Made by a program: the position numbers and the translations under genes
Notes under the pieces: generated by a model
What the model was told of the DNA's origin: nothing
Database searches by the model: none
The model's input: the letters and a program-made list of their open reading frames with translations, nothing else
Shown here: positions 20,846 through 32,175 of the stretch, piece after piece
How the letters are laid out: each line of letters begins with the position of its first letter
How positions within the stretch are numbered: position 1 is the stretch's first letter
NCBI GenBank assembly: GCA_029204225.1
Contig: CM055092.1
Span: 45,576,087 to 45,640,086 of the forward strand
DNA: 64,000 nucleotides
Source of the DNA: Diphasiastrum complanatum
Lineage: Eukaryota > Streptophyta > Lycopodiopsida > Lycopodiales > Lycopodiaceae
Direction: 5' to 3'

Positions 20846-21858
20846 TCATTTAACACACTTTGCAAGGAATTGTTGCATGCTCTGGAAGGCCTTTTCCACA
20901 TCCTCTTGTCTACTCACCTCTGGATATAGGATGTAATGCCCATAGTAGGGATACTCCAGCAAGCTCACATCGTTACCCGCTTTTCGGAGAAAATCGACAT
21001 ATTCGATCTGGCGATCATGCAAAGGATCTAGAGCTCCCATTATCACCAGCGATGGCGCTAGCTCTGTTCTGTTCAGTAAGGCCTGCATCTCGGAGGAGTG
21101 GAAGGTGCGTAGGGATGGCTTCTGTCTGCTCCATCCAGTAGCGAGGCACCCCAGAAAGCATCTGCCAGCTGCAGAGTTAAGAAATCTGTTTCTCCGTATT
21201 TAATCTCGGAGCTAGTTCTCTCTATACCTCCAAAGAAGGGACCTCCCAGGATCAAGCCACGGATTTTCAGTGGATCAAACCCGTCGCTTGCTGCGTTAAG
21301 CACTGTGTGGTGGACAATCGTTGCTCCTGCGCTGTGTCCCATGATGAAACATTTGGCGAAGTCTCCGTGCGCAGACAGCCATGGGTCTTTGGGGCCGGAG
21401 TCTTGCTCATCGCTGCCCTGGGCTTGCAGCCACTTCAACGCCGAGAGGCCATCTTCGAATGCTGCGGGCAACTTGTGCTCAGGCGCTAATCTATACTCCA
21501 CAGATACCACCATCAAGCCTAGTCTCGCGGCGATCTGGCAGCAGTACTCATGCGTATAGGCAGATGCGGCACTAAATAGCATAAACCCACCTCCATGATA
21601 ATGCAAAATAATGGGAAGCCTCACTGCCTCGCCCTCCGATGCAGACAATACTCGCTCAGGAACATAAAGGCGAACCCAGATGCCGGTGCTGCTGTCGATG
21701 ACCACATCCCTGCTCAACGCACCCTCGATGGCTTTGTCAGTATTGGCTGGTGCCGTGGGGTATATCTGATCGTGATCGGATCTGCCATTGTGATAAAACT
21801 TCGCTTCCAGCACCGTCTCATACTGGATTTCGTTTGAAGCAAGAAGAGGAGCAGCCAT
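20846..21858 (-). pseudogene. Carboxylesterase (CXE) pseudogene, 1-bp deletion
   Basis: This is a plant carboxylesterase of the alpha/beta hydrolase fold (GID1/CXE-related, HSL-like), which in the family hydrolyses short acyl or phenolic esters in the cytosol. Start MAAPLLASNEIQYE; oxyanion-hole motif HGGGF; VEYRLAPEHKLP; nucleophile motif GHSAGA; acid motif GALDP; His in YGHYILYPE. Relative to the intact paralogue at 47903, one base is missing between 21108 and 21109. The frame after SHPY therefore ends early (stop at 21073-21075), and the final 80 codons with the catalytic Asp and His continue in another frame (20846-21088). It is a single exon. The promoter carries a MITE and no TATA box like that of the paralogue, so expression may be lost too. 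Confidence 0.95.
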
Positions 21859-21908
21859 AGCTCAGCCCAAGGTCTCTCCACGTCTCTATGTTTCACTCCT
21901 CCGTTTAA

Positions 21909-22126
21909 AGGCTCTTTCCATGCTCACCCGCTCACTCTTTCCATGCTCACTCTCTCCCCCAGGCTGTGCATCACGTTACATCATCCTTTCATCGACAACG
22001 AGTTATCTCCAAGAGGAGATCCACGTGACATATGCAAATCCTCTCACCCTTCAGCAAGCAACCTGTGCTGTTGTGCTCTTGGTAGACGTTACCATGGCCA
22101 GGTGAGCGGGTGAGCATGAAAAGCTC
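21909..22126. mobile_element. MITE in the CXE pseudogene promoter
   Basis: About 218 bp with imperfect terminal inverted repeats of ~25 bp (GGCTCTTTCCATGCTCACCC at the left; reverse complement of GGGTGAGCATGAAAAGCTC at the right). It is flanked on both sides by TTAA (21905-21908 and 22127-22130). The paralogous promoter at 47830-47860 lacks it and is colinear across the site. The TTA/TTAA duplication fits a Tourist/PIF-Harbinger-like or piggyBac-like MITE. No transposase is present. Confidence 0.8.
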
Positions 22127-22145
22127 TTAATGCCATCCCTCACCT

Positions 22146-22272
22146 CTTTGTGTCACTTTGGAAATCGTAGGTGTTATGACGCCCCAAGAGTTGAGCAAGT
22201 ATTATAATATACGCAAAAGATCTCTTTATGTTACTTGGGAAATTGTAGGTGTCATGATGCCCCAAGAGTTTA
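22146..22272. repeat. Local tandem duplication upstream of CXE pseudogene
   Basis: The ~45-bp segment around GGAAATCGTAGGTGTTATGACGCCCC recurs about 87 bp later (22236-22272). Only one equivalent is seen upstream of the intact paralogue. Confidence 0.65.
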
Positions 22273-22280
22273 GGACATTT

Positions 22281-22308
22281 TTATATATATATGTGTGTGT
22301 GTGTGTTG
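22281..22308. repeat. TA/TG microsatellite
   Basis: A short run of TATATATA followed by TGTGTGTG. Confidence 0.8.
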
Positions 22309-22604
22309 CAAAAGTAGTTATGCATTTATTTATTTATTTTTTTGGCATTGCATAATACTATGTGGTGAGATAGGTCAATGGAGTTTGGTGAAAAGTTAAC
22401 GTTAAAGGATAATATTTAGTGGTTGTCTAAACTTTAAAGGTTGTAACTTTAATTGAGGGCCCAACTAACACGCATTAAATTCGTAAGAAGGGCACATGCA
22501 AAACAATGCATGATAAAGCCCAAAAAGCAAAAACAGCTACATGAGAAGCCTATGTGCTTCCTTTTCGACACTTGCTGCTGATCTGAGGATCCTTTCGTCT
22601 CAAC

Positions 22605-23360
22605 CTTGCGCAGACACGTTCATCGTGACGATCAAGTCATGGAAAAGCTACCTCCTCCATAGACAATTCTATGCAGTTGCTCATGCCTACGCATCAGCAT
22701 AATGAGTGCCATTCAATCCCACAACAACCACTATCATCTTCAAATATGAAGACCACTCTGGATTTGATCCTATATTACCTGATCTTCCTAATGATAGTTT
22801 TTGCGAGCGGTTTTGATGGCAGACTCAAAAGCCTTGCAACACCCAAGCATCCCATCAAGGTTCCAAAAGAATAGATCGTCAATTTTTGTTCATGGTTGGA
22901 TTGGCCATGAAGGCATGCCAATCCAGCCACACCTATGTAGGATCATTCGGAGGACACTTCGCTGCATCCATAAATAACCTTTTTTGGTAGCTCCAACAAT
23001 AGCTCTTCTGTAAGCTTACTTTTTCAAAATTCCAAGAGTATTCACCACCGACTTTCTGAGAAAGCCACATTTTACATTCAACTTTACCAGCTAGCCGCCT
23101 ATAAATCTTCAGCCCGTAGAGGGTATGGAAGCTAAGGTCATTTCTTTTGGCAATGTTGTTTAGATTGTTTTTCATGGTTGCCACGAAGAATCATCCTTTG
23201 TACTTGCATGGATACAATTTCTCTCTAGTTGGACGTGGTTTAGGAAATTTGAAGGCATCAAACGAAGCAAAATTCAATCTCATAGATCCTCTTGAAAGAA
23301 ATACTATTGGATTCTCTGTTGGTGGATGGGCAGCTATTAGATTCAAGGTTGACAACCCAG
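22605..23360 (+). pseudogene. Laccase (multicopper oxidase) pseudogene
   Basis: This is the C-terminal half of a plant laccase read across frames. In order: FYAVAHAYASA and FNPTTTTIIFKYED (about 22665-22755), then SGFDGRLKSLATPKHPIKVP, IDRQFLFMVGLAMKAC, GGHFAASINN, FTTDFLRKPHFTFNFT, and [10 protein letters not shown]. The last part is the copper-binding [20 protein letters not shown] with [12 protein letters not shown] and [14 protein letters not shown], which is well conserved. The sequence stops at CAG/GTACTA (23360/23361), the usual intron position after DNPG in plant laccases. At least two frameshifts and stops (after HAYASA, in ALL-AYFF, FTS-PP and VV-IV) kill it. The N-terminal half and the last HCHL-containing exon are absent. 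Laccases oxidise monolignols in the cell wall. Confidence 0.9.
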
Positions 23361-23521
23361 GTACTAAACATTTTCAACAGCGGGTCTAGTGTGACGCGAC
23401 TCCTAATCACGACGATTTATTTCAATCGTCATGATGGACTTCGCGCTCCTCTATTTTAAGGAGGTCATGATTTTGACTCATTCCCACGAAACAGAATCCC
23501 AGAGGACACAAGGAAAAAATT
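23361..23521. other. Intron remnant and unassigned spacer
   Basis: This starts with the retained splice donor of the laccase remnant, followed by anonymous sequence up to the left break of copia fragment A2. Nothing coding was seen. Confidence 0.4.
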
Positions 23522-25336
23522 GGACTTCCAAGGTCTCAAGACCATCCTGATCAGATATACTTTGTCTGATAACACTTACAAGCTGTACGATCCTGATACC
23601 CAGCAAATCTTGTATAGCTAGGATAAAGTCTTTATCGAGAATCAGTTCGTCAACCTCAAAGGCAAGGATGTTGCTCAAGAAGAACCTTCATCACCTGCCA
23701 TTGACAGACAGTCCGAGCTTCTGGCTCAGGTGTATGTATTGTCGACCCACTTCGAAACAGCGAATCAGACGAAGATGTTGCTGCTACCCAACCAGACTCT
23801 GATCTCTGGAGAGAAGCCATGGACAGAGAGTATTCCTCTCTGATCAAGAATCAGACATGGTCATTAGTCGAAGCTCCTATTGGCTGCAATATCATTGATT
23901 GCAAATGGACCTTTAAGATCAAATATAATGCCAACGGAGCAATTGATTGAAGGAAGGCTAGACTGGTAGTACGAGGATTCACCCAGATCCCGAATGTGGA
24001 CTACAGTGAGACTTTTAGTCCAGTCGTCAAACATTCATCGATCTGAATGCTCTTGTCTTATGTTGCAACTGCCGACCTCGAAGTACATCAACTTGATGTA
24101 CAAACAGCCTATCTAAATGGAGTTATACAAGAAGATATCTACATGATCCAGCCCGAAGGATACATTCTGGAAGGCATGAAGAAGCATGTCTGTAAACTCC
24201 ACAAGGCATTGTACGGCTTGAAAGAGTCTGCCAAGGCTTGGTTTCAGAGGATCGACACATTCCTCATTGAACAAGGATTCAAACCAAGCACTGCTGATTG
24301 CAATATTTATTCAAAGTTAGTGAAGAAATCCTTCATTATCATCACCTTGTATGTGGATGATACGTTGCTCTTCAACAACAATACCAGTATGGTTAAGGAT
24401 TCAAAATAGATGTTGTTCTCAGAATTTGACATGACTAATCTGGGCAAAGCTCACTTCTGTCCGGGAGTTCAAATCCACAGAGACAGAGCAAATCGACTGA
24501 TTTACATCACTCAACAAAGGTATCTTCATAATGTTCTTAACAGATACAATTTGATGAATTGTAAACTAGCTCACTCACCAATGGATCCAGGCCTGCATTT
24601 GTCAAAGGACCGATGTCCCCAGACCAAACAAGAAGAGGAGCAAATGAGAGAGTATCTGTATCGATCGATACTAGGATCTCTCATGTACGCAATGGTCTGT
24701 ACAAGACCAGATATCTCTTTTGTTGTTAGTTCACTCAGCCAATACATGGCTAATCTTGGCATTATCCATTGGAAGGCTCTTATTTGAGTCATGAGGTATA
24801 TTCCAGCTACCATGGACCAGTGCATCTGCTATGGAGATGTCAGCAACGACAATCTTCATCAGCTCAGTGGTTATTCTGATGCAAGCTGGGGAGGAGATGC
24901 AGACAATCGTAACTCCACATCTGGATTTACATTCTTCTTCAACGGCGGTCCTATTTCGTGGAACAGTCGTAAGCAAACCTCTATCCCACTTTCTTCTACT
25001 GAAGCAGAATACATTGTTGCTTCTCAGTCTATTAAGGAAGCGTTTTGGTTGAGAAATTTGCTATCAAACATCAATCTATATCAGTACATCCCTACAATTT
25101 TGTTTTGTGACTATTGCCTTATCGACCAACACTAGATTTCATTTTAGGAGTAAGCACATTGAGATCAGATATCACTACATCAGGGGCAAGGTTCTTGACA
25201 GAGAGGTGAGCTTAACGTACTACATAACGCAGAACATGGTTGCAGACATCTTCACGAAAGCACTCGATGTTAATGCACACAACAAATTTTGTGCATTGCT
25301 CAGTCTGAAGATCAAGACATTCACGGATTCAGATTA
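23522..25336 (+). pseudogene. A2 integrase tail, RT and RNase H
   Basis: The integrase C-terminus (SDNTYKLYDPDTQQILYS) is followed by a deleted linker and RT: LDVQTAYLNGVIQEDIYM, YGLKESAKAWFQRIDTF, YVDD (about 24348-24360), DLGEAH-like DMTNLGKAHF, and TRPDISFVVSSLSQYM. RNase H follows with SGYSDASWGGDADNRNSTSG, LSSTEAEYIVASQS, SKHIEIRYHYIRG and ADIFTKALD (ending 25337). Stops occur after YILYS, at 24407-24409 (shared with A1), after HWKALI and after DQH, and there are frame changes. It supplies the RT segment that A1 has lost. Confidence 0.93.
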
Positions 25337-25344
25337 AGGAGGGG
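25336..25344 (+). other. A2 polypurine tract
   Basis: AAGGAGGGG sits directly before the LTR TG and is the plus-strand cDNA primer site. The A-prime element has a similar AAGAGGGAG at 61285-61293. Confidence 0.85.
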
Positions 25345-26506
25345 TGTTGGATTTATTCCCTCTACTCTCCTTAAATCCCATTTTAATCTGCCTCCATTCA
25401 TGCTGCATATTTACTAACATTGTCGCGCATTCTACATATTTACACGCAAATTCACACAGACGAAGAAAAAGTAAAAGAATCGCGACACTGTGTTTTTACA
25501 CACGTTATGGTGACAGGCGAAAAGGGGACACTATCTTACAGAATGCCAAAGGTGCCCTAAAGGCAAAGACACCCTGTAAATCTAATTCTAAGGCTACTCG
25601 TAAGAGTGACGCACTTTTTGCATTGTCATCACCAACGATCACTTCAACACTAACTGACGTCGCACCCTTTCCACGCTCACCCCATGCAGCTGCGCTAATA
25701 GATTGGACAACGAATGCAGCCACCCACAATCTCTTACAGCACATCCACTCTGTACTTTCCACATCTGCACAACTATAATATAATGTATATATACTGGATG
25801 CCATTTGTGTATTCAGGTTAATGAGGTTAATGATTGAATAAGTTGATGAGTTGATGAATGAGACGAAGTAGATGCCTTGCGCATTGATTCTTGATTTTCA
25901 GCAATAAGGTTTTATTCCTTTACAGATTGCATAAGCTTCGTAGGGCACGCGGTTTCGTCCACTATTGTCTTGTGCTCTACTTCATTATTGACATGTATAC
26001 ATGCTATACTTAATCTGATACAGTTCTTTGTTCTGCGTCCAGATTTATGTTAATATTGTTATGTTTATCATTCATTTTGTCTAATCTTTTTGGTTGTTCT
26101 TTCTGGTAATAGATGACTAACATTTAGTCTTGTCTTTCGTGAATCATTCGCGACTAATTATCAGTCGAGCACCATCTAGCTCTTAGCGAATCATTCATGG
26201 CAAACTATTTGCGACAAACCATTTTTTGGAGCTTCATTCATTTATTAAAGTTTGGCTACGTAATCAAGAACGACTGTGATTTCCATCACTACCGTTTTGT
26301 TCGTTCTGATAGGCGTAGTCATGCTTACAAAGAGAGTCGTATAGCTCGTTCCGCTGTGCACGAACATTTTCTGTTCGAGTTCGTTTCTCGTTCGTTTCTT
26401 GTTCGAGTTCGTGCCTCGTTCGTGTTCGTCTTACCTCTTTGAGCTTATTTTTCGTTTCTAACATACGACACCTTTTCTCAACTCGTTCATCTCCCTCTCT
26501 CCAACA
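25345..26506 (+). repeat. A2 3' LTR (1162 bp)
   Basis: It begins TGTTGGATTTATTCC and ends TCTCTCCAACA, and is homologous along its length to the A1 LTR 5983-7091. The extra length lies mainly near the 3' end, including an inserted segment around 26420-26480. Confidence 0.93.
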
Positions 26507-27403
26507 TGTTCATCAATTCACTCCCGCATACACACTTCAACACAATGGAGTATCTGAAAGAAAAAATAGAACATTGGTAGAAGTTGCCCGTTTCATGATG
26601 GCTGAAGCAAAACTCCCAAAAATCTTTTGGGCTAAAGCTATTGCCACAACCATTTACTTACAAAATTGTACTATTACATCGGTCGTTCCAGATACAACTC
26701 CTTATGAACTATGGTACAACTAAACACCTGATTTATCTTATGCTAAAAATTTTGGTTGTGTTGTGTATGTTCATATTCCAAAAGCTAAGAGGTCAAAATT
26801 AGATGAAAAGTCTACCATGAGAATGTTTATTGGCTACTCTACCGAGTCTCATGCATACAAAGTCTGATTTTTCTAGCAATTTTTTTTTATTTCCAAGGAT
26901 GTAAAGATCAATAAAGACTTATTTTCAGCTATGCATGATGCGGAAGGATACAAAGCTTTGGAGTCCCCTGGATACTTCAATATATATGAAGATGTACAAC
27001 AAAAAATACCTCAACAACAAGCTGAAAATCCTGTTCAAAATCAGCCACCTAACGATGAATGGCAACAACAAACTTATAGAAGATCATTAAGAGAAAAAAG
27101 ACCCTCACAAAGGTTCGTTGAAGGTATAGAATCACACATTACTAATGACTTCTGTGGGTTGACAGAAGAACCAAAAACGCACATGGAAGCAATTAGCAGC
27201 CCCGAACATGCTCACTGGGATGAAAGCTATGCAACAAGAGTTGAACGCAATGAAGAAGAACAAGGTTTGGTCCATAGTACCTCTTCCTCAAGGACAAAAG
27301 GCCAGCAATTGTTGTAGGATTTTCAAGAAAAAGCTGAACGCGGATGGTAGCATTTCTCGCTACAAGGCAAGCCTTGTTGCAAAAGGATCTTCACGTGACA
27401 TTG
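26507..27403 (+). pseudogene. Copia fragment F: integrase to RT start
   Basis: This is a copia integrase distinct from A, B, C and E. It has YTLQHNGVSERKNRTLVEVARFMM (catalytic Glu region), FWAKAIATTIYLQN, TPYELWYN, then a stop, FGCVVYVHIPKAKRSKLDEK and FIGYSTESHAYKV. A stop-rich stretch precedes the linker (RRSLREKRPSQRFVEG, 26931-27240). The RT leader VWSIVPLPQGQKA and IFKKKLNADGSISRYKASLVAKG (27208-27417) ends abruptly. The left edge coincides with the A2 LTR end. The fragment is inactive. Confidence 0.88.
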
Positions 27404-29407
27404 GCCCACATTTATGAAAGCATGCAAGAGGCTGCATGTTGAGGGTAAATGCTTGACAAGAGGGCATTGTCTTTTCAACCTTTAAGCAACCCCTCCTCCA
27501 CAGCTTACAAATAGAGTTAAAAGGAGACATAACGTGTTCTTTGGTGAAGAGACTTCTTGGCCTCAGAGGGAGCTCTTTTGAAGAATTTTTTGTGTTCAAG
27601 CTCCATAATTCCATAGGGCTAATTCTCATGCATCTTTCTTGTGTGCAAGGATTTTTTTTTGTGTCAAACGGAGATAGGTCCCAACAAGAGGGCTAAATGC
27701 TCTTTATTTCTAATGCTTATTTGTTGAAGGCAATGACACTAATTCTACTCAGCCTTAGTGTCTTCAAGCTATAATTTTTTAAGCAAGGGAGATGTTCAGG
27801 GGTGACAACGGAATAGCAATGCTCCTCTCATATCTATGAGTACTTACAAGTGGTGGAATTGATCCCCAAGTAGGTGGCTTCTCTAAATTTGGTGTACTTT
27901 CAGCCAATTGACAATGATTATGGATTCTCTCCATAGATTTTGATGGAAATCAATGGATTTTTGACGATTTTTTGTGATTTTTCACCTAGAATTGAAAATT
28001 TTGGCTTGGAATTTATCATTGCTACTAATCTAATACGTTTTTTCAGATTTTACTTGCTATTTTACAATCATTATTCATTGGATCTGTGAAAAATTGCCTA
28101 CATTGGCAAATCTAGCCATGTAGAATATTGTACATTTTGTCAATATTGTTTGTTAGTTACTTGAATGGCCAAAGTGCCACTTGTACATACACACCTAAAG
28201 TAGGTTACCATGAGTCAAGAGGAGTGGTTGTGTCCATTTGGTAGTGATTCCTACTTTGTAGGATCTAGACCATGATTTATGATGAGATTTGTACCTACCA
28301 TGCAGCTACCAAGCATGACTCTTGGATCTAGTCTAGGGTTTTCCCATTAGGGCAAGAAAGTTGAGTCTACTTCCTTATTACATGCTGGATTTTTACCTAA
28401 CTTGGCAAAGGAAGTCTCTTTTACTATGTGTTCTCATTCTCCATAGTGAGGAGATAGACACTTTTTGGAGCCTCAAGGAGAAACTCGAGTTTTCTCTCTA
28501 TGTATTGTGATTGCTTTTGATTCCAATGAAATCCAGCTTTGCCACACTCTAAAATATGTCTACAGGCCGTACTACAGCCTCATTTCCACACATGTGAAGT
28601 CGGAATATAGTTTTAGATCAATGCTCTGATTGTCTCTACTTGTTTTCTATCAAGTTGCTAAACTAGATCTTGTTTTCTGATGACTAGTATCTGATAGATT
28701 GTTTAACAAGCACACAATCAACCTTGTGGATCATTCAAAGATCCATTTATGGTCCTTAGTATTGTACTTTTAATATGGTATCAGATCCAAGTACAAGGCT
28801 ATTGATCAGTGTTTGAAACTAATCTAGTTTTAGCAGGTTTTGGTGCAAAAAGCTAGTATTGGAAGGGCGAGCTGGTATCCAGGTTTTGGTGAGGGGATTT
28901 GATCCCAAACTTTTTCATGATCAAAATCCGTACTGTTCACACGTGTGGGCATCTCTGAACTAGCATTTAAAATCCCATATTCATTGGATCACTGTAATTT
29001 CATCTGGTGTCAGTTTGATGTAATTTTTCATGTAAATCCTAGAATAAGCTACCAAGATCACTTGCCATTAATTAGTTTTGGATTTGATTCATGAGAATTA
29101 ATTAATCTAGGCTGAATTCAGACTTTCTTAAAGTGGAAACTAGGTCTAGAAAATACATCAAAGTGAAAGAGAGAGATAGAGTCAATCTATTGTCCAAAAT
29201 AGCCAAGATTGGCAAGATTTGCTTGAGAGTAGTTTTCACTTCATCTTATCTTCATTCCAGATTTGTGAGGGAGTGATAGAAATATGATTACAAGTCCATC
29301 TGTTGGATTAGAAGTCAACATTTGAGTGAAACACTGCAAGTTAGAAACCTTTGTGAGTGTCAAGCTCAAACAAATCTATATCTTGTGTGTAGAATTTCAC
29401 TAGTAAG
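27404..29407. other. Non-coding stretch with likely 5' LTR of element E
   Basis: No coding sequence was found. A primer-site-like TGGTATCAGATCC at 28777-28789 sits about 620 bp upstream of the E gag start, so the LTR should end at about 28776. A TG candidate start is TGTTAGTTACTTG at 28151, but no second LTR is present and the end lacks CA. The ends are therefore unproven. Confidence 0.4.
28777..28788 (+). other. Candidate primer binding site of element E
   Basis: TGGTATCAGATC matches the first ten bases of the initiator-Met site. It is correctly placed upstream of the E gag. Confidence 0.6.
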
Positions 29408-30270
29408 ATGGAATCTGCTAGAGCATACCTTCTAGAAGTTAGTGAGAGGTTAAATTCTACCAATTATGCTATTTGGAAAGTGAGGATGGAGTCACTCATA
29501 GTGCTCCAGGATCTCTATGAGTTTCTGATTGATGATGAAGATGAACCTCTAGGTGCGCGCGAGTTAGCTAAATACAAAAGAAGATCTAGGCTTGCACTTC
29601 ATTGTGTGAAGATGAATGTAAGTAATGATTTATTGAGAGAAGTATCAGCTTGTACCAGTGCCAAAGAGGCTTGGGAATCTTTAAGATCAATCTATGAGTC
29701 TAGTAACACTTCAAGGGTTCTCATGCTTAGGAATCAGATTTTGCAAAGCATGAAGAGAAGTGATGAGAGTGCACATGTTTATGTGCTTAGAATCAAGTCT
29801 CTCAATAGGGAGTTAGCTTCCATTGGAGAGAAGATTCAAGATAGTGAGCTTGTTCAGATTGTCCTCAATGGTCTAGGGAGTGACTTTTCAAATTTGGTCC
29901 AAAGCTTTACAATCCAAGACACTTTGCCCACTATCAAAAAGCTTCATAGTGTATTAGTGGCTGAAGAGTGTAGGATGATGCATACCAATGCAAGAATGAA
30001 TGCTATTTCTCTACAGGATGGTGATGAGAAAGCTAATTTCTCATTCAAAGGCAAGAAGAAGACAAATGACAAGAAGAAGCACTTCAAGGAGACCAAGGAT
30101 GAGGATGAGGCTTCAAGCTCAAAGGGCTAGATCAAGGACAAGTCCAAGTACAAATGTTTTTTCTGTGAAAAAAAGAACATTTTGCATCAGAATGTCTCAA
30201 GAAGAAGAAGGCACAAGAGAGCAAACAAAGCAACATTGCACATCAGGAGGAGGAGGAGGATGAAGAGTCA
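29408..30270 (+). pseudogene. Element E gag
   Basis: Copia gag, 240 codons open from ATG 29408. Motifs: LNSTNYAIWKVRMESLI, AKEAWESLRSIYESS, LRNQILQSMKRSDES, LVQIVLNGLGSDF, and IQDTLPTIKKLHSVL. A Lys-rich basic stretch (KGKKKTNDKKKHFKE) precedes a TAG at 30128-30130. In the same frame a knuckle start KYKCFFCEKK follows, and its second half (EHFASECLKKK) is in another frame. The stop and the frameshift inactivate it. The fragment at 5346-5495 derives from the same family. Confidence 0.92.
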
Positions 30271-31117
30271 TCCTTGATGGTTTCCAACAAACCACCATCA
30301 TCCAAGAGCAACACCCATGATTCTTGGTGGAATGATAGTGGGGCTAGTTTCCACATCACATATCAAAAGGACATTTTCTCCACTTTACTTTCCTACAATG
30401 ATTCATATAGATCAATCTATACTGCAAGTAGTCAAGAATGTAAGATAAGTGGAATAGGAACCATTCCATTGTATGTTGGATCATCCAAAAGGATGAATCT
30501 TGAGAATGTTCTTTATGTTCCTAAGTTAACCAAGAATTTACTTAGTGTTGGCCAGTTAATGGATAATGGCCTTGATGTACAATTTAAGGATGGAGTTTGT
30601 TCCATCCTTAGAAATGATGAATGTATAGCCAAAGGCTTTAAGCAAGGTAGATTGTTTAAGCTTGATGCTAATGTTGCAGTGGAGAGTGTTAACTTGGCAA
30701 AGGTGGAGTTATCAAGGGTGGAACTATGGCACAAAAGGTTGGGCCACCCCAAAAGCCATGGAATCTATGGTTGCAAAGGAGCTTGCAGTTGGACTCCCCA
30801 AGCATTTGTCAAAGTGTGGGAAGAGATGTGAAGCATGCAGCCTCTCAAAGGCTCACAGACTACCCTTTTGAAGATCTACATCAAGATCAAGCTCTCCTCT
30901 TGAACTCATCCATTCGGATGTTCATAGCTTTTCACATGAGTCTAATGGTGGTGCCAAGTATTATGTAATCTTCATTGATGATTATTCTAGATTTTGTTGG
31001 ATGTACCTCTTGTCTAGCAAATCTATGGTGTTTGATTCTTTTGTAAAGTTCAAGACTTTGGTAGAAAATCAACTTAGTAAAAAAATTAAGGTATTAAGGA
31101 CTGATAAATATAACATG
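30271..31117 (+). pseudogene. Element E protease and integrase N-terminal part
   Basis: Protease motif NDSGASFHITYQKD, then the conserved ENVLYVPKLTKNLLSVGQLMDNGL and the pre-integrase LWHKRLGHP (30274-30831). A frameshift follows. The zinc-binding CGKRCEACSLSKAHRLPF is in a second frame and the integrase core start HSDVHSF and YYVIFIDDYSRFCW in a third. It breaks off at about 31117 after KVLRTDK, before the remaining catalytic residues. RT is absent. Confidence 0.9.
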
Positions 31118-32175
31118 GCACATCCAATGGTATAAATTAGATCTCCAAATTCTAACCCACCCTCTAACTCTTCTTTAACTCTCCTTCTTGAACCCATATT
31201 GATGATGATAGGACATGGCTCAAATTCAAATAGAAGCTTTGATGAACTAGTAGCTTGGATATGTATGCTTGTTGCTCGTGATGGTTCCACCTCCTATTGA
31301 GCGCACGCGCTCCCGACCACCCACTGTTGGATTTCAATGCTCAAGCTCAAATCCATTCAATTATAAGCATCCTGAAAGCTGTATATTCTACCCTGGATCG
31401 GATTGGATCTAACTTTTCTAACCCTGGATCCGGGTCGGGTCTAAATTTTCCCAAAAAAAAAAAATCCGACCTAGTGTATATTTTTCACCCATTGTAAAAT
31501 CTGATACTATCATCAGAAATCTGACCCATGACGCGGCGTTGCCAGTCCGCCTACTTTTGTATATACATTTACAGATTACAAGTCAATTGTAATCAATGTA
31601 ACAAATAGCATTCAATGCTAATCAGTTATAGATATTTGTAGTATATCAAACAACTAAGAATAGACAGAAAATAATCTTGAAGTTAGTCCTTGATAATCAT
31701 CAAGTTATTGCTAAGAACAATCTTCTAAATCTCTCAATTCTAATCAGAATTTCTATTGCCAGTGTTACTACACTCAACGAACAAAGCTAAAGTTACTACT
31801 TCATAATCTTGTGCCCATTTCGATATCAATCAGATTGCAAATTTTGTCTACACTATTATTTTGTTCATTTGCGCATTTGTATCGATTTTCATCTTGACAA
31901 ATTGCTGCTAATTGTTGCGCTTCCGATCAATCAACCCCGCTCACTCAAGCTTCCATTGCCTATCATCACAATTTCTGACACACACACCCCCTGTCGCACG
32001 CGTGCTATTGCGATGAATCATGATAACTCATCGAATCACACGGCCTCAACGTCGGCGATGTTTCATTCAAATTTTTGTCCTATCAACTTTCGATGGTAGA
32101 ATAGTGGCCTACCATGGTGGTGATGGGTGACAGAGAATTAGGGTTCAATTCCAAAGAAGGATCCTGAGAAACGAC
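31118..32175. other. Non-coding spacer
   Basis: No gene was found. It contains an A12 run at 31453-31464. Nothing else could be supported. Confidence 0.5.

Larger units (their letters stand above)
19965..22225 (-). repeat. Inverted segmental duplication, left copy
   Basis: On the minus strand this contains, in order, the 5' flank, coding region and 3' flank homologous to 47745-49185. Downstream homology resumes at 19965-20085 (GGGTGCCATTTTGGAGA, TTATTCTCTTGCATCT, CATGCTCATTTGCTTCTTTA) after about 650 bp of copy-specific sequence. Confidence 0.9.
23522..26506 (+). mobile_element. Ty1/copia element A2, 5'-truncated
   Basis: Same family as A1. It starts abruptly inside the integrase C-terminal region and runs through RT, RNase H, polypurine tract and a complete 3' LTR. 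It lacks the 5' LTR, gag, protease and integrase core. The sequence after its 3' LTR is a different copia integrase (F), so A2 may have inserted into F. Confidence 0.9.

Noticed and set aside
22933-23184. 83-codon minus-strand frame with protein-like look
   Set aside because: It is antisense to the laccase remnant, whose plus-strand reading matches family motifs throughout.
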